Assembly (NCBI RefSeq): GCF_001509475.1
Contig: NZ_LLZG01000411.1
Location: 124,001-188,000 of the forward strand
Reading direction: 5' to 3'
DNA length: 64,000 nt
DNA from: Streptomyces regalis
GTDB lineage: Bacteria > Actinomycetota > Actinomycetes > Streptomycetales > Streptomycetaceae
This document shows, one piece after another, positions 52,591 through 62,288 of the stretch. Each line of letters starts with the position of its first letter. Position 1 is the first letter of the stretch. A program made the position numbers and the translations under genes. The notes beneath the pieces are model-generated. The model did not search any database. It saw only the letters and a list, made by a program, of their open reading frames with translations, and was not told the origin of the DNA.

Positions 52591-53448
52591 ATGCACACCC
52601 GCCGCATCGGTGACGTCGAGGTCAGCGCGATCGGACTGGGCGCGATGCCCATGTCCATCGAAGGGCGCCCGGACGAGGCACGTTCGCTCGCCACGATCCA
52701 TGCCGCGCTCGACGCCGGCGCGACCCTGATCGACACCGCGGACGCCTACCACCGGGACGCCGACGAGGTCGGTCACAACGAGACCCTGATCGCCAAGGCC
52801 CTCGCCTCCCACGACCTGGGCAAGGACGTCCTGGTCGCCACGAAGGGCGGCCATCTGCGCCCCGGCGACGGCAGTTGGACCCTGGACGGCAGCCCCCGGC
52901 ACCTCAAGGAAGCCTGCGAGGACTCCCTGCGCCGGCTCGGCGTGGAGGCCATCGGGCTCTACCAGTTCCACCGCCCCGACCCGAGGGTGCCGTACGCCGA
53001 GTCCGTCGGCGCCGTACGCGACCTGCTCGACGAGGGCAAGATCCGCATGGCGGGGATCTCCAACGCGAACCCGGACCAGATCAAGCAGGCGAACGACATC
53101 CTGGGCGGTCGGCTGGTCTCCGTGCAGAACCAGTTCTCCCCGGCGTTCCGCTCCAGCGAGCCGGAGCTGCGCCTGTGCGACGAACTCGGCATCGCGTTCC
53201 TGCCCTGGAGCCCCCTCGGTGGCATCTCCCGGGCGCGTGAACTGGGCTCCGCCTACGCCCCGTTCGCCCGGGTCGCCGAGGCGCACGGGGTGAGCCCGCA
53301 GCGCGTGTGTCTGGCCTGGATGCTCGCCAAGTCGCCGGTCGTCGTCCCGATCCCGGGCGCGAGCCGGCCGGAGACGATCCTGGACTCGCTCGCCGCGACC
53401 GGCCTCGTGCTCGGCGCCGAGGAGATCGCGGAGCTGGACGCGGTCTGA
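52591..53448 (+). CDS. aldo/keto reductase
   Basis: A 285-residue NADPH-dependent TIM-barrel reductase. The catalytic tetrad is readable: Asp and Tyr in DTADAYH, Lys in VATKGGH, His in YQFHRPD. The C-terminal PIPGASRPETILDSL binds the nucleotide phosphate. Substrate unknown, probably a carbonyl or sugar. It precedes the ABC exporter gene by 122 bases. Confidence 0.92.
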   Translation: MHTRRIGDVEVSAIGLGAMPMSIEGRPDEARSLATIHAALDAGATLIDTADAYHRDADEVGHNETLIAKALASHDLGKDVLVATKGGHLRPGDGSWTLDGSPRHLKEACEDSLRRLGVEAIGLYQFHRPDPRVPYAESVGAVRDLLDEGKIRMAGISNANPDQIKQANDILGGRLVSVQNQFSPAFRSSEPELRLCDELGIAFLPWSPLGGISRARELGSAYAPFARVAEAHGVSPQRVCLAWMLAKSPVVVPIPGASRPETILDSLAATGLVLGAEEIAELDAV

Positions 53449-53570
53449 ACCGTCGGAGGGTCCGGCGAAACTTTCACCCGGGAATCCGTGCCTGATCGGG
53501 TGTGTATCCCTTCCGAGATGGGATAGGAAAGCGCGTGCTCTCAATCGGAACCCTGGGAAGGACAACGCCG

Positions 53571-55340
53571 ATGGCGTCGTCACACGAGAGACCGCTCGAC
53601 CACCGCTACCGAGGCGAACACCCCGTACGCACCCTCGGCTATCTGTTCCGCGCCGACCGTCACCGCCTCGCGGCGGCGGTCGGCGTCTTCACCGTCAAGC
53701 ACAGCCCGGTCTGGCTGCTGCCGCTGATCACCGCGTCCATCATCGACACCGTCGTCCAGCACCAGCCGATCGGCAGGCTCTGGCTGAGCACCGGCGTCAT
53801 CATGCTCATCCTGCTGGTCAACTACCCCTTGCACGTGCTGTACGTACGCCTGCTCTACGGCAGCGTGCGCCGGATGGGCACCAGCCTGCGCTCCGCGCTG
53901 TGCACGCGCATGCAGCAGCTCTCCATCGGCTACCACTCACGGGTCAGCGCCGGTGTGCTCCAGGCCAAGGTCGTGCGCGACGTGGAGACCGTCGAGCAGA
54001 TGGTGCAGCAGACCGCGGAGACCGGGCTCGGTGCGGGCACCGTGCTCATCGGCGGCCTCGTCATCATCGCCGTACGCACACCGGAGTTCGTGCCCGTCTT
54101 CCTCGTCGTCGTGCCCGCCGCCGCTCTCGTCGTCGCCCGTCTGCGGGCGCGCCTGCGCACTCACAACGAGCACTTCCGCCACGAGGTCGAGACCCTGTCC
54201 TCCCGGGTGACGGAGATGACCCGCCTCATCCCGGTCACCCGCGCCCACGGCCTCGAGGGCAAGGCCCTGCGCCGCATCGACGGCACCCTGCACCGGCTGC
54301 TGACCTCCGGCATGCGCCTCGACCTCGTCAACGGCCGCTTCGGCTCGCTCGCCTGGGTCGTCCTGAACGTCGTCGGCGTGCTGGTCCTCACCGGCGCGGC
54401 GCTGATCTCGTACTACGGCGTCTGGGGCGTGACGGCCGGTGACGTCGTCATGCTGAGCGCCTTCCTGACCACCCTCACCAACTCCACGACAACGTTGGCA
54501 GGGCTGTCCCCGGTCATCACCAAGGGCCTGGAGTCGGTCCGCTCCGTCGGAGAGGTCCTCCAGGCCCCCGAGCTGGAGGACAACGAGGGCAAGGCCGAAC
54601 TCACCGCCCTGCGCGGCGCCGTGACCTTCGAGGGCGTCGGCTTCGCGTACGAGGACAACGGCCGCCCCGCCGTACGGGACTTCAGCCTCTCCGTCACACC
54701 CGGGGAGACCATCGCCCTCGTCGGCGCCTCCGGCGCGGGCAAGTCCACGGTGCTGAACCTCGTCATCGGCTTCATCCGCCCGACCTCCGGCCGCCTGCTG
54801 CTCGACGGCACGGACATGAACACCCTCGACCTGCGCACGTACCGCCGCTTCCTCTCGGTAGTGCCGCAGGAGTCGATCCTCTTCGACGGCACGATCCGCG
54901 AGAACGTCGCCTACGGCATGGACGACGCCGATGAGGAGACGGTGCGCGCGGCGTTGCGCGACGCCAACGCGCTGGAGTTCGTGGACCGGCTGCCGCAGGG
55001 CCTCGACACCCTCGTCGGTGAGCGCGGGGCACGCCTGTCCGGCGGACAGCGGCAGCGCCTGGCCATCGCCCGGGCCCTGATCCGGGACCCGAGGGTGCTC
55101 GTCCTCGACGAGGCGACCTCGGCCCTGGACACCCGCTCGGAGGCCCTCGTCCAGCAGGCCCTCGCCCGCCTCCTGCACGGCCGCACCACCTTGGTGGTGG
55201 CACACCGGCTGTCCACCGTGCGCGGTGCCGACCGGATCGTGGTGATGGGCGACGGCCGGATCCAGGAGATCGGCACGCACGAGGAACTCCTGCGCCGGGG
55301 CGGGGCGTACACCGCACTGCACAGCGGTCAGGTCGCCTGA
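53571..55340 (+). CDS. ABC exporter, fused permease-ATPase
   Basis: A 589-residue half-transporter: six-helix type I exporter domain (residues 1-310), then the ATPase with GASGAGKST (Walker A), SVVPQESILFDGTIRENV (Q loop), LSGGQRQR signature, VLVLDEATSALD (Walker B) and VVAHRLST (H loop). It works as a homodimer or with an unseen partner to export an unknown lipid, drug or peptide. The ATG at 53571 follows GGGAAGGA; the frame is open to 53502. Confidence 0.93.
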   Translation: MASSHERPLDHRYRGEHPVRTLGYLFRADRHRLAAAVGVFTVKHSPVWLLPLITASIIDTVVQHQPIGRLWLSTGVIMLILLVNYPLHVLYVRLLYGSVRRMGTSLRSALCTRMQQLSIGYHSRVSAGVLQAKVVRDVETVEQMVQQTAETGLGAGTVLIGGLVIIAVRTPEFVPVFLVVVPAAALVVARLRARLRTHNEHFRHEVETLSSRVTEMTRLIPVTRAHGLEGKALRRIDGTLHRLLTSGMRLDLVNGRFGSLAWVVLNVVGVLVLTGAALISYYGVWGVTAGDVVMLSAFLTTLTNSTTTLAGLSPVITKGLESVRSVGEVLQAPELEDNEGKAELTALRGAVTFEGVGFAYEDNGRPAVRDFSLSVTPGETIALVGASGAGKSTVLNLVIGFIRPTSGRLLLDGTDMNTLDLRTYRRFLSVVPQESILFDGTIRENVAYGMDDADEETVRAALRDANALEFVDRLPQGLDTLVGERGARLSGGQRQRLAIARALIRDPRVLVLDEATSALDTRSEALVQQALARLLHGRTTLVVAHRLSTVRGADRIVVMGDGRIQEIGTHEELLRRGGAYTALHSGQVA

Positions 55341-55355
55341 CGAGCTCCGCCGCGC

Positions 55356-55390
55356 GCCCGGCCTCGTACCGAGTCGGTACGAGGCCGGGC
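55356..55390. terminator. perfect 15-base-pair bidirectional terminator
   Basis: Arms GCCCGGCCTCGTACC (55356-55370) and its complement (55376-55390) with a 5-base loop, placed between the converging ABC exporter and GH39-like genes. Confidence 0.9.
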
Positions 55391-55414
55391 GGGGGGGCGT
55401 GTGGAACGGCCGGA

Positions 55415-58006
55415 CTACGGGCGGTCGACGACTCGGCCCAGTTCGATGCGTTCGATGTTCGGTGCCCACGCCGTCGCGTTGCCGAACGTCACCTTGTTGG
55501 AGCCCTTCTTCAGGTCGACGGGGACGCCGAGCGTCCAGTAGTCGTCCGAGCTCCAGGTGTTCTTGAAGGTGACCTTCACCGGCTCCGCGTCCCCCACGGT
55601 GATGTCCGCCGTACGGGACATGATGTCCGTGTTGTAGGCGTGGCCGTTGTCGCGCCGGTCGTTGTGCGCGTAGTGGACGACCAGCAGATAGCGGCCGGAG
55701 CTGGGTGCCCGCACCGTGAACTCGGCCGTGCTGGACGGGCTGTTGCCGAGCTTGCCGATGTAGGAACCGGCAAAGGCGTACGCCGAGTCGACGAGTTCGG
55801 CCCCGCCCGCGAGGGTGGCCGAGGCGGCCTCGTAGGAGAGCGTGCCGGACGTCGAACCGTCGCCCGAGACGTCGAGGGAGCGGACGGAGGCGTGCCCCGC
55901 CGTCACCGCGACGCGGTTGTTGCCCGCCACCAGGTAGAGCCGCAGGGCCCGATCGGGCGCCGCCGTCACCGTCTCGCCGTGCAGCGCCAGCCGCACCGGC
56001 GCCGAGGATCGCGGCACCACTGTGTAGTAGCCGTCGCGCGGGGCGTAGACGTCGAACACCGCCTTGTCCCCCGAGCGCAGCACGAGGGAGCCGGTACCCA
56101 CGCCCGCCGACGAGGAGTAGTCGTACGACGGCTTCCCGCTGATGTCCGCCAGCGTGGCCTCGTACGACGCGGAGGCCGCGCCCGTGCGGGCGGTCAGGTC
56201 GACGCGGTCGAGGGTGACCTCGGCGTCGCCCTTCGCGAGCGTGAGGACGTGGGTGCCTGTGGACAGCCGCAGAGTGACGTCCTTCGTGGCGCGGTAGGTC
56301 CAGTTCTCCGTGGACGGGTAGGTCAGCGTGACCGGGGTCCCTCCATCGACGGACAACTTCTGCGTGGCGGGGGCGCCGGACTGGTTGCCGTACAGGATCG
56401 CCAGGTCGTACGACCCGTCGCGCGGCACCGTGACCGTGAAGTCCACCTTGCTGGTGGCCTGGTTGAGGGAGCCGACGTCCTTCGTGCCGGAGGCGGCGTA
56501 GCCGTTGGCGTTCTCGACCGTGCCCTGGGTGTAGACCTTGCCGTCGGTGACGGCGGCGGCCTCGGCCTCGTACGACGCCGACCAGGGGACGGCGGTGGGG
56601 GAGGGGGTGCCCATGCCGCCGGGGGTGAGGACGATCCGGTAGGCGGACATCTTGTGCATGCCGCGCAGCGGCACCGTCACCGAACCGTCGTCGGCGACCC
56701 GCACCTTCGTACGGGTGAGGACGCGAGGTGTCGCGTGCTGTCCCTCGTAGCCGGACCAGGCGGCCTCGGCGACGGTCGCGGCGACCGTACGGCCGAAGAG
56801 GGAGCGGTCGACGCCCCGCACCACGACGTCGGAATCACCGGCGGAGCCGCCGAGCAGGACCTGCGCCTGGCGGCGGGAGGTGTCCAGCGAGGCCAGGCCC
56901 TGAAGGGTGTCGATGGTGTGGGGCTGGGGCGGGGCAACCTTGACGGTGTCACCGGTCATCCCGGCGTACCAGCGGAAGAACCACCAGCCGCCGTTGGGGA
57001 TGTTCGAACGCACCACATGGCCGCTGAGGTTGCCGGCGGCGTCCCAGTAGGCCGCGTTGGCGTACACCTTGTTCCGCTCGAACATCGACACCCACTGCAC
57101 GAGTTGCCCCGGGACGGACAGGTCGCGGCGATTGGCGTACTCGTCGATGTTGATCTTCAGGGGGGCGATGCCCAACTCCCGCTCAATGGAACGGTAGTTG
57201 TCGTAGTGGGCCTGGAAGTCGCGCAGCGAACCGGAGCCCAGCTCGTGCCACGTCATCACCTGCGGCAGGACGTTCTCCCGCTTGGCGAAGGCGAGGAAGT
57301 CCTTCAACAGGCGGGAGTGGTAAGCGGCTTCGTTCGGGCCCGCGATCCTCGCGTCCGGGTCGACGGCGCGGATGCGCTCGTACACCGTCTTCCAGTCCTT
57401 GAAGAACCGGTCCCGGTTGGCCTCGTACTGAGCCTGGTCGGCGACGCCGAGCTTGTACCAGATCTGGTCGGGCTCGTTGAACGGGATGTAGACGAACCGT
57501 TCGCTGTTCGGGTCCGCCGCCACCTCCTTGGCGATCTTGTCGACCTTGGGGAGGTAGTCGTCGATGCCCAGATCCTCGTACGGCCACTTGGCGTAGATGT
57601 CCTGCATCATCACGTTGATCTCGCCGCCGCCGCTGCGGAAGAACGACTTCGAGACCGTGAGCGCGTCACCGTTGGGGTGCTGGGCGCCGCCCTCCGGCTT
57701 CTGCGAGATGCTGGTGACCTTCAGGGGCTCCAGCGCGGCGTCGCTGGGCACGCCGTCGTCACTGAGCCCGTACAGCGCGCCGTTGGCGCCGAGCATCACC
57801 GGCCCCTCGGAGGCGGACAGGTCGACGGTGAGGCGCTGCGGGTCGGCAGCGGCCGCGGGGCCCGCGGCGGGGAGAGTGGCTGCCATGGTGGCTGCTCCAA
57901 GTGCGGCTGATATCAAGGCGGTTCTGGCACGGAATCCCGTACGGAATCTCGTACGGAGTCGGGTACGCAGTGGGGTACGGGTTCGTGTGCGGGCGGGGGT
58001 GATCAC
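55415..58006 (-). CDS. secreted GH39-like glycoside hydrolase with CBM modules
   Basis: An 863-residue extracellular enzyme. Arg-rich signal n-region, hydrophobic core (TALISAALGAATMAATLPAAG), a TIM-barrel domain with acid/base Glu178 (PFNEPDQIWYK) and nucleophile Glu289 (KINIDEYANRR), then a beta-sandwich and two to three CBM35-like modules (SYEAEAAAVTDGKV; ASYEATLADISG; LSYEAASATLAGGAEL). Clan GH-A; GH39 is the nearest family by feel. The GTG at 58006 has GGAGG nine bases upstream. It is last in the operon with the importer genes, so it releases the sugar that they import. Confidence 0.8.
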   Translation of the reverse strand: MITPARTRTRTPLRTRLRTRFRTGFRARTALISAALGAATMAATLPAAGPAAAADPQRLTVDLSASEGPVMLGANGALYGLSDDGVPSDAALEPLKVTSISQKPEGGAQHPNGDALTVSKSFFRSGGGEINVMMQDIYAKWPYEDLGIDDYLPKVDKIAKEVAADPNSERFVYIPFNEPDQIWYKLGVADQAQYEANRDRFFKDWKTVYERIRAVDPDARIAGPNEAAYHSRLLKDFLAFAKRENVLPQVMTWHELGSGSLRDFQAHYDNYRSIERELGIAPLKINIDEYANRRDLSVPGQLVQWVSMFERNKVYANAAYWDAAGNLSGHVVRSNIPNGGWWFFRWYAGMTGDTVKVAPPQPHTIDTLQGLASLDTSRRQAQVLLGGSAGDSDVVVRGVDRSLFGRTVAATVAEAAWSGYEGQHATPRVLTRTKVRVADDGSVTVPLRGMHKMSAYRIVLTPGGMGTPSPTAVPWSASYEAEAAAVTDGKVYTQGTVENANGYAASGTKDVGSLNQATSKVDFTVTVPRDGSYDLAILYGNQSGAPATQKLSVDGGTPVTLTYPSTENWTYRATKDVTLRLSTGTHVLTLAKGDAEVTLDRVDLTARTGAASASYEATLADISGKPSYDYSSSAGVGTGSLVLRSGDKAVFDVYAPRDGYYTVVPRSSAPVRLALHGETVTAAPDRALRLYLVAGNNRVAVTAGHASVRSLDVSGDGSTSGTLSYEAASATLAGGAELVDSAYAFAGSYIGKLGNSPSSTAEFTVRAPSSGRYLLVVHYAHNDRRDNGHAYNTDIMSRTADITVGDAEPVKVTFKNTWSSDDYWTLGVPVDLKKGSNKVTFGNATAWAPNIERIELGRVVDRP
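57920..57979. repeat. 12-base tandem repeat encoding RT-x-x units in a signal peptide
   Basis: Five 12-base units on the minus strand (CGTACCCCACTG, CGTACCCGACTC, CGTACGAGATTC, CGTACGGGATTC, CGTGCCAGAACC) encode RTPL-RTRL-RTRF-RTGF-RART, the positively charged region of the GH39-like signal peptide. Confidence 0.9.
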
Positions 58007-58022
58007 GCTGCTGGACCTCCGG

Positions 58023-58853
58023 TCACTTGACGGCTCCACTGGTGATTCCGGACACGATCTTTCGCTGGCCGACGAGGAACACGGCGACCATGGGCAGGCT
58101 CATCACCACGACGTACGCGAAGACGAGATGCCAGTTGTTGAGGTAGAGCTGGGCGGAGGCGACCTGGTAGAGGTTGAGCGGGAGGGTGGCCTGCTCGCCG
58201 CCGCCGAGGACGAAGAAGGCATAGAAGATGTCGCTCCAGGCGTAGAGCATCACCATGATCGTCGCGGTGGCGATCACCGGGCGCAGCAGCGGCAGGACGA
58301 TCCGCCAGAAGATCCGCGACGGCGTCGCCCCGTCCATCCGGGCCGCCTCCTCCAACTCCAGCGGAATGGCACGGATGAAACCGGTCATGAAGAAGATGGA
58401 CGTCGACAGGTACATGCCGGTGTAGACGGCGATCATGCCGGGCCGGGTGTTCGCGAGGCCCAGTTGCCGCAGCTCCATCACGATGGTGATGACCGCGGGC
58501 GGCAGCAGCAGTCCGCTGATGCACAGCGCGTACGCCGACGACACCAGCTTCGACTTACGGCGGGCGAAGACCCAGGCGGCGCCCGCCCCGAGGAGCAGGA
58601 CGAGGGCGACCGAGGGCACCACGACCAGCAGGGAGTTGAAGAAGCCGCGCAGCATCTCGCCCTGGCTGACGGCGTCCGCGTAGTTGCCGCCGGGCTGCCA
58701 GTGCTGCGGCAGGTCGAGGTTGGGCTTGATGGCCTCCGCCTGCGGCTTGGCGGACGTGACGGCGACCAGCCACAGCGGTACGCCGACGGCCAGACCGGCG
58801 AGCAGCAGGACGAGGGCGGGGCGGCCGTAGCGCCATGCGACGGACGGGTTCAC
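58023..58853 (-). CDS. ABC sugar transporter permease (MalG-like)
   Basis: A 276-residue six-helix permease; EAA motif LEEAARMDGATPSRIFWRIVLP. GTG at 58853 overlaps the stop of the upstream permease (GTGA) and has AAGGGAG before it. It is followed within 17 bases by the hydrolase gene. Confidence 0.92.
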   Translation of the reverse strand: MNPSVAWRYGRPALVLLLAGLAVGVPLWLVAVTSAKPQAEAIKPNLDLPQHWQPGGNYADAVSQGEMLRGFFNSLLVVVPSVALVLLLGAGAAWVFARRKSKLVSSAYALCISGLLLPPAVITIVMELRQLGLANTRPGMIAVYTGMYLSTSIFFMTGFIRAIPLELEEAARMDGATPSRIFWRIVLPLLRPVIATATIMVMLYAWSDIFYAFFVLGGGEQATLPLNLYQVASAQLYLNNWHLVFAYVVVMSLPMVAVFLVGQRKIVSGITSGAVK

Positions 58854-59770
58854 AGGAGCTGCTCCCTTCGCCGCAACCCGACGACCAGCGGAATCGCCAC
58901 CGCGACCACGACCAGGAAGAGGACGAGGCTCATCGCGGAGGCCTGGGCGTACAGGCCCTGTCCGAAGATCCGGAACATGTAGATGTTGAAGACCTCCGTG
59001 GCGGCCGCGGGTCCGCCGCCGGTCGTGGCCTGCACGATGTCGAAGGTGTTCATCGAGCCGATCAGCGCGGTGGTGACGTTGAAGGTGACGGCCGGCGCGA
59101 GCATCGGCCAGCGCACCGACCAGAAGGTCCGCCAAGGCCCGGCGCCGTCCATCCGCGCTGCTTCGAGCATGTCGCCCGGAATGCCCTTGAGCCCGGCCAA
59201 GTAGATCAGCATGGACAGGCCCATCCACTTCCAGCCGTGGATGAGGGTGACGACGACCAGGGTCCAGGTCGTCGAGCCCAGCCACGGAATGTCCGTGCCG
59301 AGCACGGAGTTGACGGCGCCGTCTTGATCCAGCAGGGCCTGGAAGACGTAACCCGTGGCGAGTGCCGAGATCAGCACCGGCAGGAAGAAGACCGCGCGGA
59401 AGAACCGGTTGAAGCGGCTGTCGGCCTCCAGGAGCAGCGCGAGCCCGAGCCCGAAGCAGTTCTGGAACAGCGCCGCCAGTAGCGCGTACAGCAGGGTCGT
59501 GCGGATCGCGCGGAGCAGCGAGCCGTCGTCGGCGATCGTCTTGAAGTTGTCGAGGCCCGTGAAGGCGATGTCCGCGTGGTACGAGGACCAGTTGGTGAAC
59601 GGGTAGTAGAAGTTGAGCAGGTTGGGCACCAGGAAGAAGCCCGCGAAGACGACGATCGCGGGGAGCGCGAACCACCAGGGGTGGTGCACGGCGGCGCGTG
59701 GCAGCCGCCCCACCTTCTTCGGCGGGCCCGACACCGGCGTGGGCTTGGTACGTACGACTGTGTGAGCCAT
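58850..59770 (-). CDS. ABC sugar transporter permease (MalF-like)
   Basis: A 306-residue six-helix permease; EAA motif LEAARMDGAGPWRTFWSVRWP. It starts two bases after the binding-protein stop and overlaps the next permease by four bases. Only the ATPase is missing from the operon, as is normal for MsiK-energised importers. Confidence 0.93.
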   Translation of the reverse strand: MAHTVVRTKPTPVSGPPKKVGRLPRAAVHHPWWFALPAIVVFAGFFLVPNLLNFYYPFTNWSSYHADIAFTGLDNFKTIADDGSLLRAIRTTLLYALLAALFQNCFGLGLALLLEADSRFNRFFRAVFFLPVLISALATGYVFQALLDQDGAVNSVLGTDIPWLGSTTWTLVVVTLIHGWKWMGLSMLIYLAGLKGIPGDMLEAARMDGAGPWRTFWSVRWPMLAPAVTFNVTTALIGSMNTFDIVQATTGGGPAAATEVFNIYMFRIFGQGLYAQASAMSLVLFLVVVAVAIPLVVGLRRREQLL

Positions 59771-59772
59771 CG

Positions 59773-61104
59773 TCAGAACCCGGGCGCGCCCTGGGCCTTG
59801 GCGACCTGCGCGAACTGGTCCTGGATCGCCTGGGCGACCTGCTGCGGCTCCTTCTTACCGAAGATCATGTCGGCGAGGTAGAGGTGCGTGTCCGGGGCGA
59901 CGATCGCCTTGGCCTGGAAGACGCCGATGGCGGTGGGCAGGGCCGTGACCTGGGCCTTGGACGTCTGCGGCAGCCCGTCGGGCGTGGGCACGGACGGCTG
60001 CACGGACGGGATCTTCATCGCCTTGATGTAGTCGGCGTAGTCGGGCCCGAGCCAGAAGGCGAGGAACTGCCGCGCCGCGTTCTGCCGCTTCTCGTCACCC
60101 GTCTTGAAGGCGACCACACCGTTGGTCTGGTCCGGGGAGTACATGCCGGTGGCGGCGGAGTTGGCGATCGGGAACCAGCCGATCTTCTTGTCTATCTCGG
60201 CGGTGGAGTACGTGGCCTGCAACTGGCTCTGGAAGGAGGTGACGTTGAGGACCATGCCGACGTCGCCGTTCCACAGGTCGTCGGCCTGCCCGGTGAAGGT
60301 GCCGGTCCGGTAGTTCTTCTGTGCGAGCCCTGCGTCGAGCAGCTTCTCCTTGTACTTCTTGATCGCGCCGACGACGACCGGGTCGGTCCACTTCTCCTCG
60401 TTCTTGTTGAGCCCGTCCCACCACTGCTTGTCGAGGTCGGTGAGCTGGACCTGCATCTGCCACTGCAGGGGCCACTTGTCACCGCCGGCCTCGTAGAAAC
60501 CGGCCGCGTCGGTCTTGTCGACGACCTTGTGGCCGAGGGCCAGCAGCTCGTCGTAGGACTTCGGGAAGTCCTTCTCGCTCAGCCCGGCCTGCTGGAAGAC
60601 GTCCTTGTTGTAGTAGACGCCGAGCATGGCGGGGCTGGTGACGATCGCCGCGTACCGCTTGCCGTCGATGACGCCGAGCGACTTCTCGGTGTCGCCGAGC
60701 TTGGCCTCCCACGGCTCCCCGTCGAGGGTGAGCAGATTCTGCTTCGGCTGGATGAACGGCAGCGTGGAGATGGACGGCTGCCAGAACATCAGGTCCGGGC
60801 GGTCGCCGGAGGCGAGCTTCGTCGGCACGTTCTGCTCGTACAGGTCCGGGATCGCCTGAGTCTCCACCTTCGCGCCGGTGGCCTTCTCGAAGGCGTCGAT
60901 GACCTGCTTGGGGGCGTTGACCGTGTTCTGCGCGGTCCACATCGTCAGCTTCACACCGTCCAGGCGGGCGGTCGGATCGACGGCGGCCTGCTTCCCGTCC
61001 GCGCCCGAGTCGCCGGAAGAGCCGGCCGTCGGGTCGCTGCACGCGGTGGCGGCGAGGCCGATGGCGCATATGAGGGCCAGGGCGGGGAGAGCTCTTGTCT
61101 TCAT
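59773..61104 (-). CDS. ABC transporter sugar-binding lipoprotein
   Basis: A 443-residue family-1 solute-binding protein with lipobox LAATAC (lipidated Cys22). The mature domain starts VKLTMWTAQNTVNAP and has Trp-rich binding loops (LMFWQPSIST, DKWPLQWQMQ). First gene of the operon 61104 to 55415. ATG 61104 lies six bases from AAGG; a GTG sits one codon before. A five-unit 20-base repeat occupies its upstream region. Confidence 0.93.
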   Translation of the reverse strand: MKTRALPALALICAIGLAATACSDPTAGSSGDSGADGKQAAVDPTARLDGVKLTMWTAQNTVNAPKQVIDAFEKATGAKVETQAIPDLYEQNVPTKLASGDRPDLMFWQPSISTLPFIQPKQNLLTLDGEPWEAKLGDTEKSLGVIDGKRYAAIVTSPAMLGVYYNKDVFQQAGLSEKDFPKSYDELLALGHKVVDKTDAAGFYEAGGDKWPLQWQMQVQLTDLDKQWWDGLNKNEEKWTDPVVVGAIKKYKEKLLDAGLAQKNYRTGTFTGQADDLWNGDVGMVLNVTSFQSQLQATYSTAEIDKKIGWFPIANSAATGMYSPDQTNGVVAFKTGDEKRQNAARQFLAFWLGPDYADYIKAMKIPSVQPSVPTPDGLPQTSKAQVTALPTAIGVFQAKAIVAPDTHLYLADMIFGKKEPQQVAQAIQDQFAQVAKAQGAPGF

Positions 61105-61160
61105 CACGTGCCTTTCGCGAACGGGTGGTTCAGGAAGCAGGAATCAGAACAGCGGTGCTC

Positions 61161-61259
61161 GTGCGGCGCGTTCGGGGACTGTGCGGTGGTTCAGGGACCG
61201 TGCGGCGGGTTCCGGGATCGTGTGGCGGGTTCAGGGATCGTGTGGCGCGTTCAGGCGCC
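61161..61259. repeat. five tandem 20-base units upstream of importer operon 3
   Basis: Units begin GTGCGG or GTGTGG and contain GGTTC/CGTTC: 61161-61180, 61181-61199 (19 bases), 61200-61219, 61220-61239 and 61240-61259. They fill the space between the LacI gene end and the binding-protein start, where the operon promoter must lie. The last unit includes the LacI stop codon. Confidence 0.85.
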
Positions 61260-62288
61260 GGCGGGCGGCGGACCCGAACTCTCCCGGACCACCAGCTCCG
61301 GTACGGAGACGGGATGCGGGGCGATCTGCGCGTCCTCCTCCACCACCCCGTGCAGCAGGGCGAACGCGGCCCTGCCCAGCCCGGTGAAGTCCAGGCGTAC
61401 GGTCGTCAATGACGGGGTCAGATAGGCGGAGTGCGGGGCGTCGTCGAACCCGGCCACGCTGACGTCGCCGGGGACGGAGCGGCCGGCCTCGTGCAGGGCG
61501 CGCAGCACCCCGAGCGCGAGGTCGTCGTTGCCGCACAGGATCGCGGTGACGGCCGGGTTCCGCGCCAGCTCCAGGCCGGCCGCGTGGCCGCCCGCAGGGC
61601 CCCAACTGCCCTGCACGGGGCGGGGTTCGGGAGCTCCCGCCTCCTTCAGCGCCTGCTGCCAGCCGCTGGTACGGGCGCTGGTGCGCCGGGTGCTGGACGG
61701 GATGGCGACGTAGTGCACCGTCTCGTGGCCCAGGGAGAGCAGGTGACGGGTCGCCTGGTAGGCGGCCTCGCGGTCGTCGGTCCACACCCAGGGGCGGTCG
61801 CCGCCGGGCGGGCTCGCCGGGGTCTCGACCACGCCGACGACCGGGAGTTCGGAGGGGACGGCGCTCAGCGCCCGCACACCCGCCGGATCGTAGGCGATCA
61901 CGACCAGTCCGCCGCCCGCGTCCGCCGCACGCTGCACCTCGGCGGTGACGGCGGCTTCGTCCGCCGATTCCAGTACGCCGATCCCGACCGCGTAGGAAGC
62001 CGCGCGGGCGGCCTCCTCGATGCCCTGAAGGATCGACGCGTAGCCGTAGTGGGTGGTGTTCGCGGTGAGTACGGTCACGGCCCTGCTGCGTCCGCTGGCC
62101 AGGGCGAGCGCGGTGGCGTTGCGCCGGAAGCCCAGTTCGTCGATGGCGGCGAGCACGCGGTCCCGGGTCGTCGGCTTCACGCTGGGATGGCCGTTGATCA
62201 CCCGGGAGACGGTCTGGTAGGAGACGCCGGCTGCGGTCGCGACGTCCCTGATGCTCGCTGGGCGCCTTGTGTGACCGGTCACATTCAT
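61251..62288 (-). CDS. LacI family transcriptional regulator
   Basis: A 345-residue LacI-type repressor: helix-turn-helix SIRDVATAAGVSYQTVSRVINGH, hinge region, then a sugar-binding domain (ILQGIEEAARAASYAVGIG; FDDAPHSAYLTPSLTTVRLD). It separates importer operon 3 from the divergent GH36 gene and should control both. ATG 62288 lies between two copies of TGTGACCGGTCACA, one inside the first codons, so it is autoregulated. Confidence 0.92.
   Translation of the reverse strand: MNVTGHTRRPASIRDVATAAGVSYQTVSRVINGHPSVKPTTRDRVLAAIDELGFRRNATALALASGRSRAVTVLTANTTHYGYASILQGIEEAARAASYAVGIGVLESADEAAVTAEVQRAADAGGGLVVIAYDPAGVRALSAVPSELPVVGVVETPASPPGGDRPWVWTDDREAAYQATRHLLSLGHETVHYVAIPSSTRRTSARTSGWQQALKEAGAPEPRPVQGSWGPAGGHAAGLELARNPAVTAILCGNDDLALGVLRALHEAGRSVPGDVSVAGFDDAPHSAYLTPSLTTVRLDFTGLGRAAFALLHGVVEEDAQIAPHPVSVPELVVRESSGPPPAGA

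Noticed and set aside
61161..61259. Possible CRISPR array in the 20-base repeats
   Set aside because: Units are directly adjacent without spacers and no cas genes are present.
61095..61412. Short Arg/Gly-rich frame over the 20-base repeats
   Set aside because: Created by the repeats; no ribosome-binding site and it overlaps the LacI 3' end.
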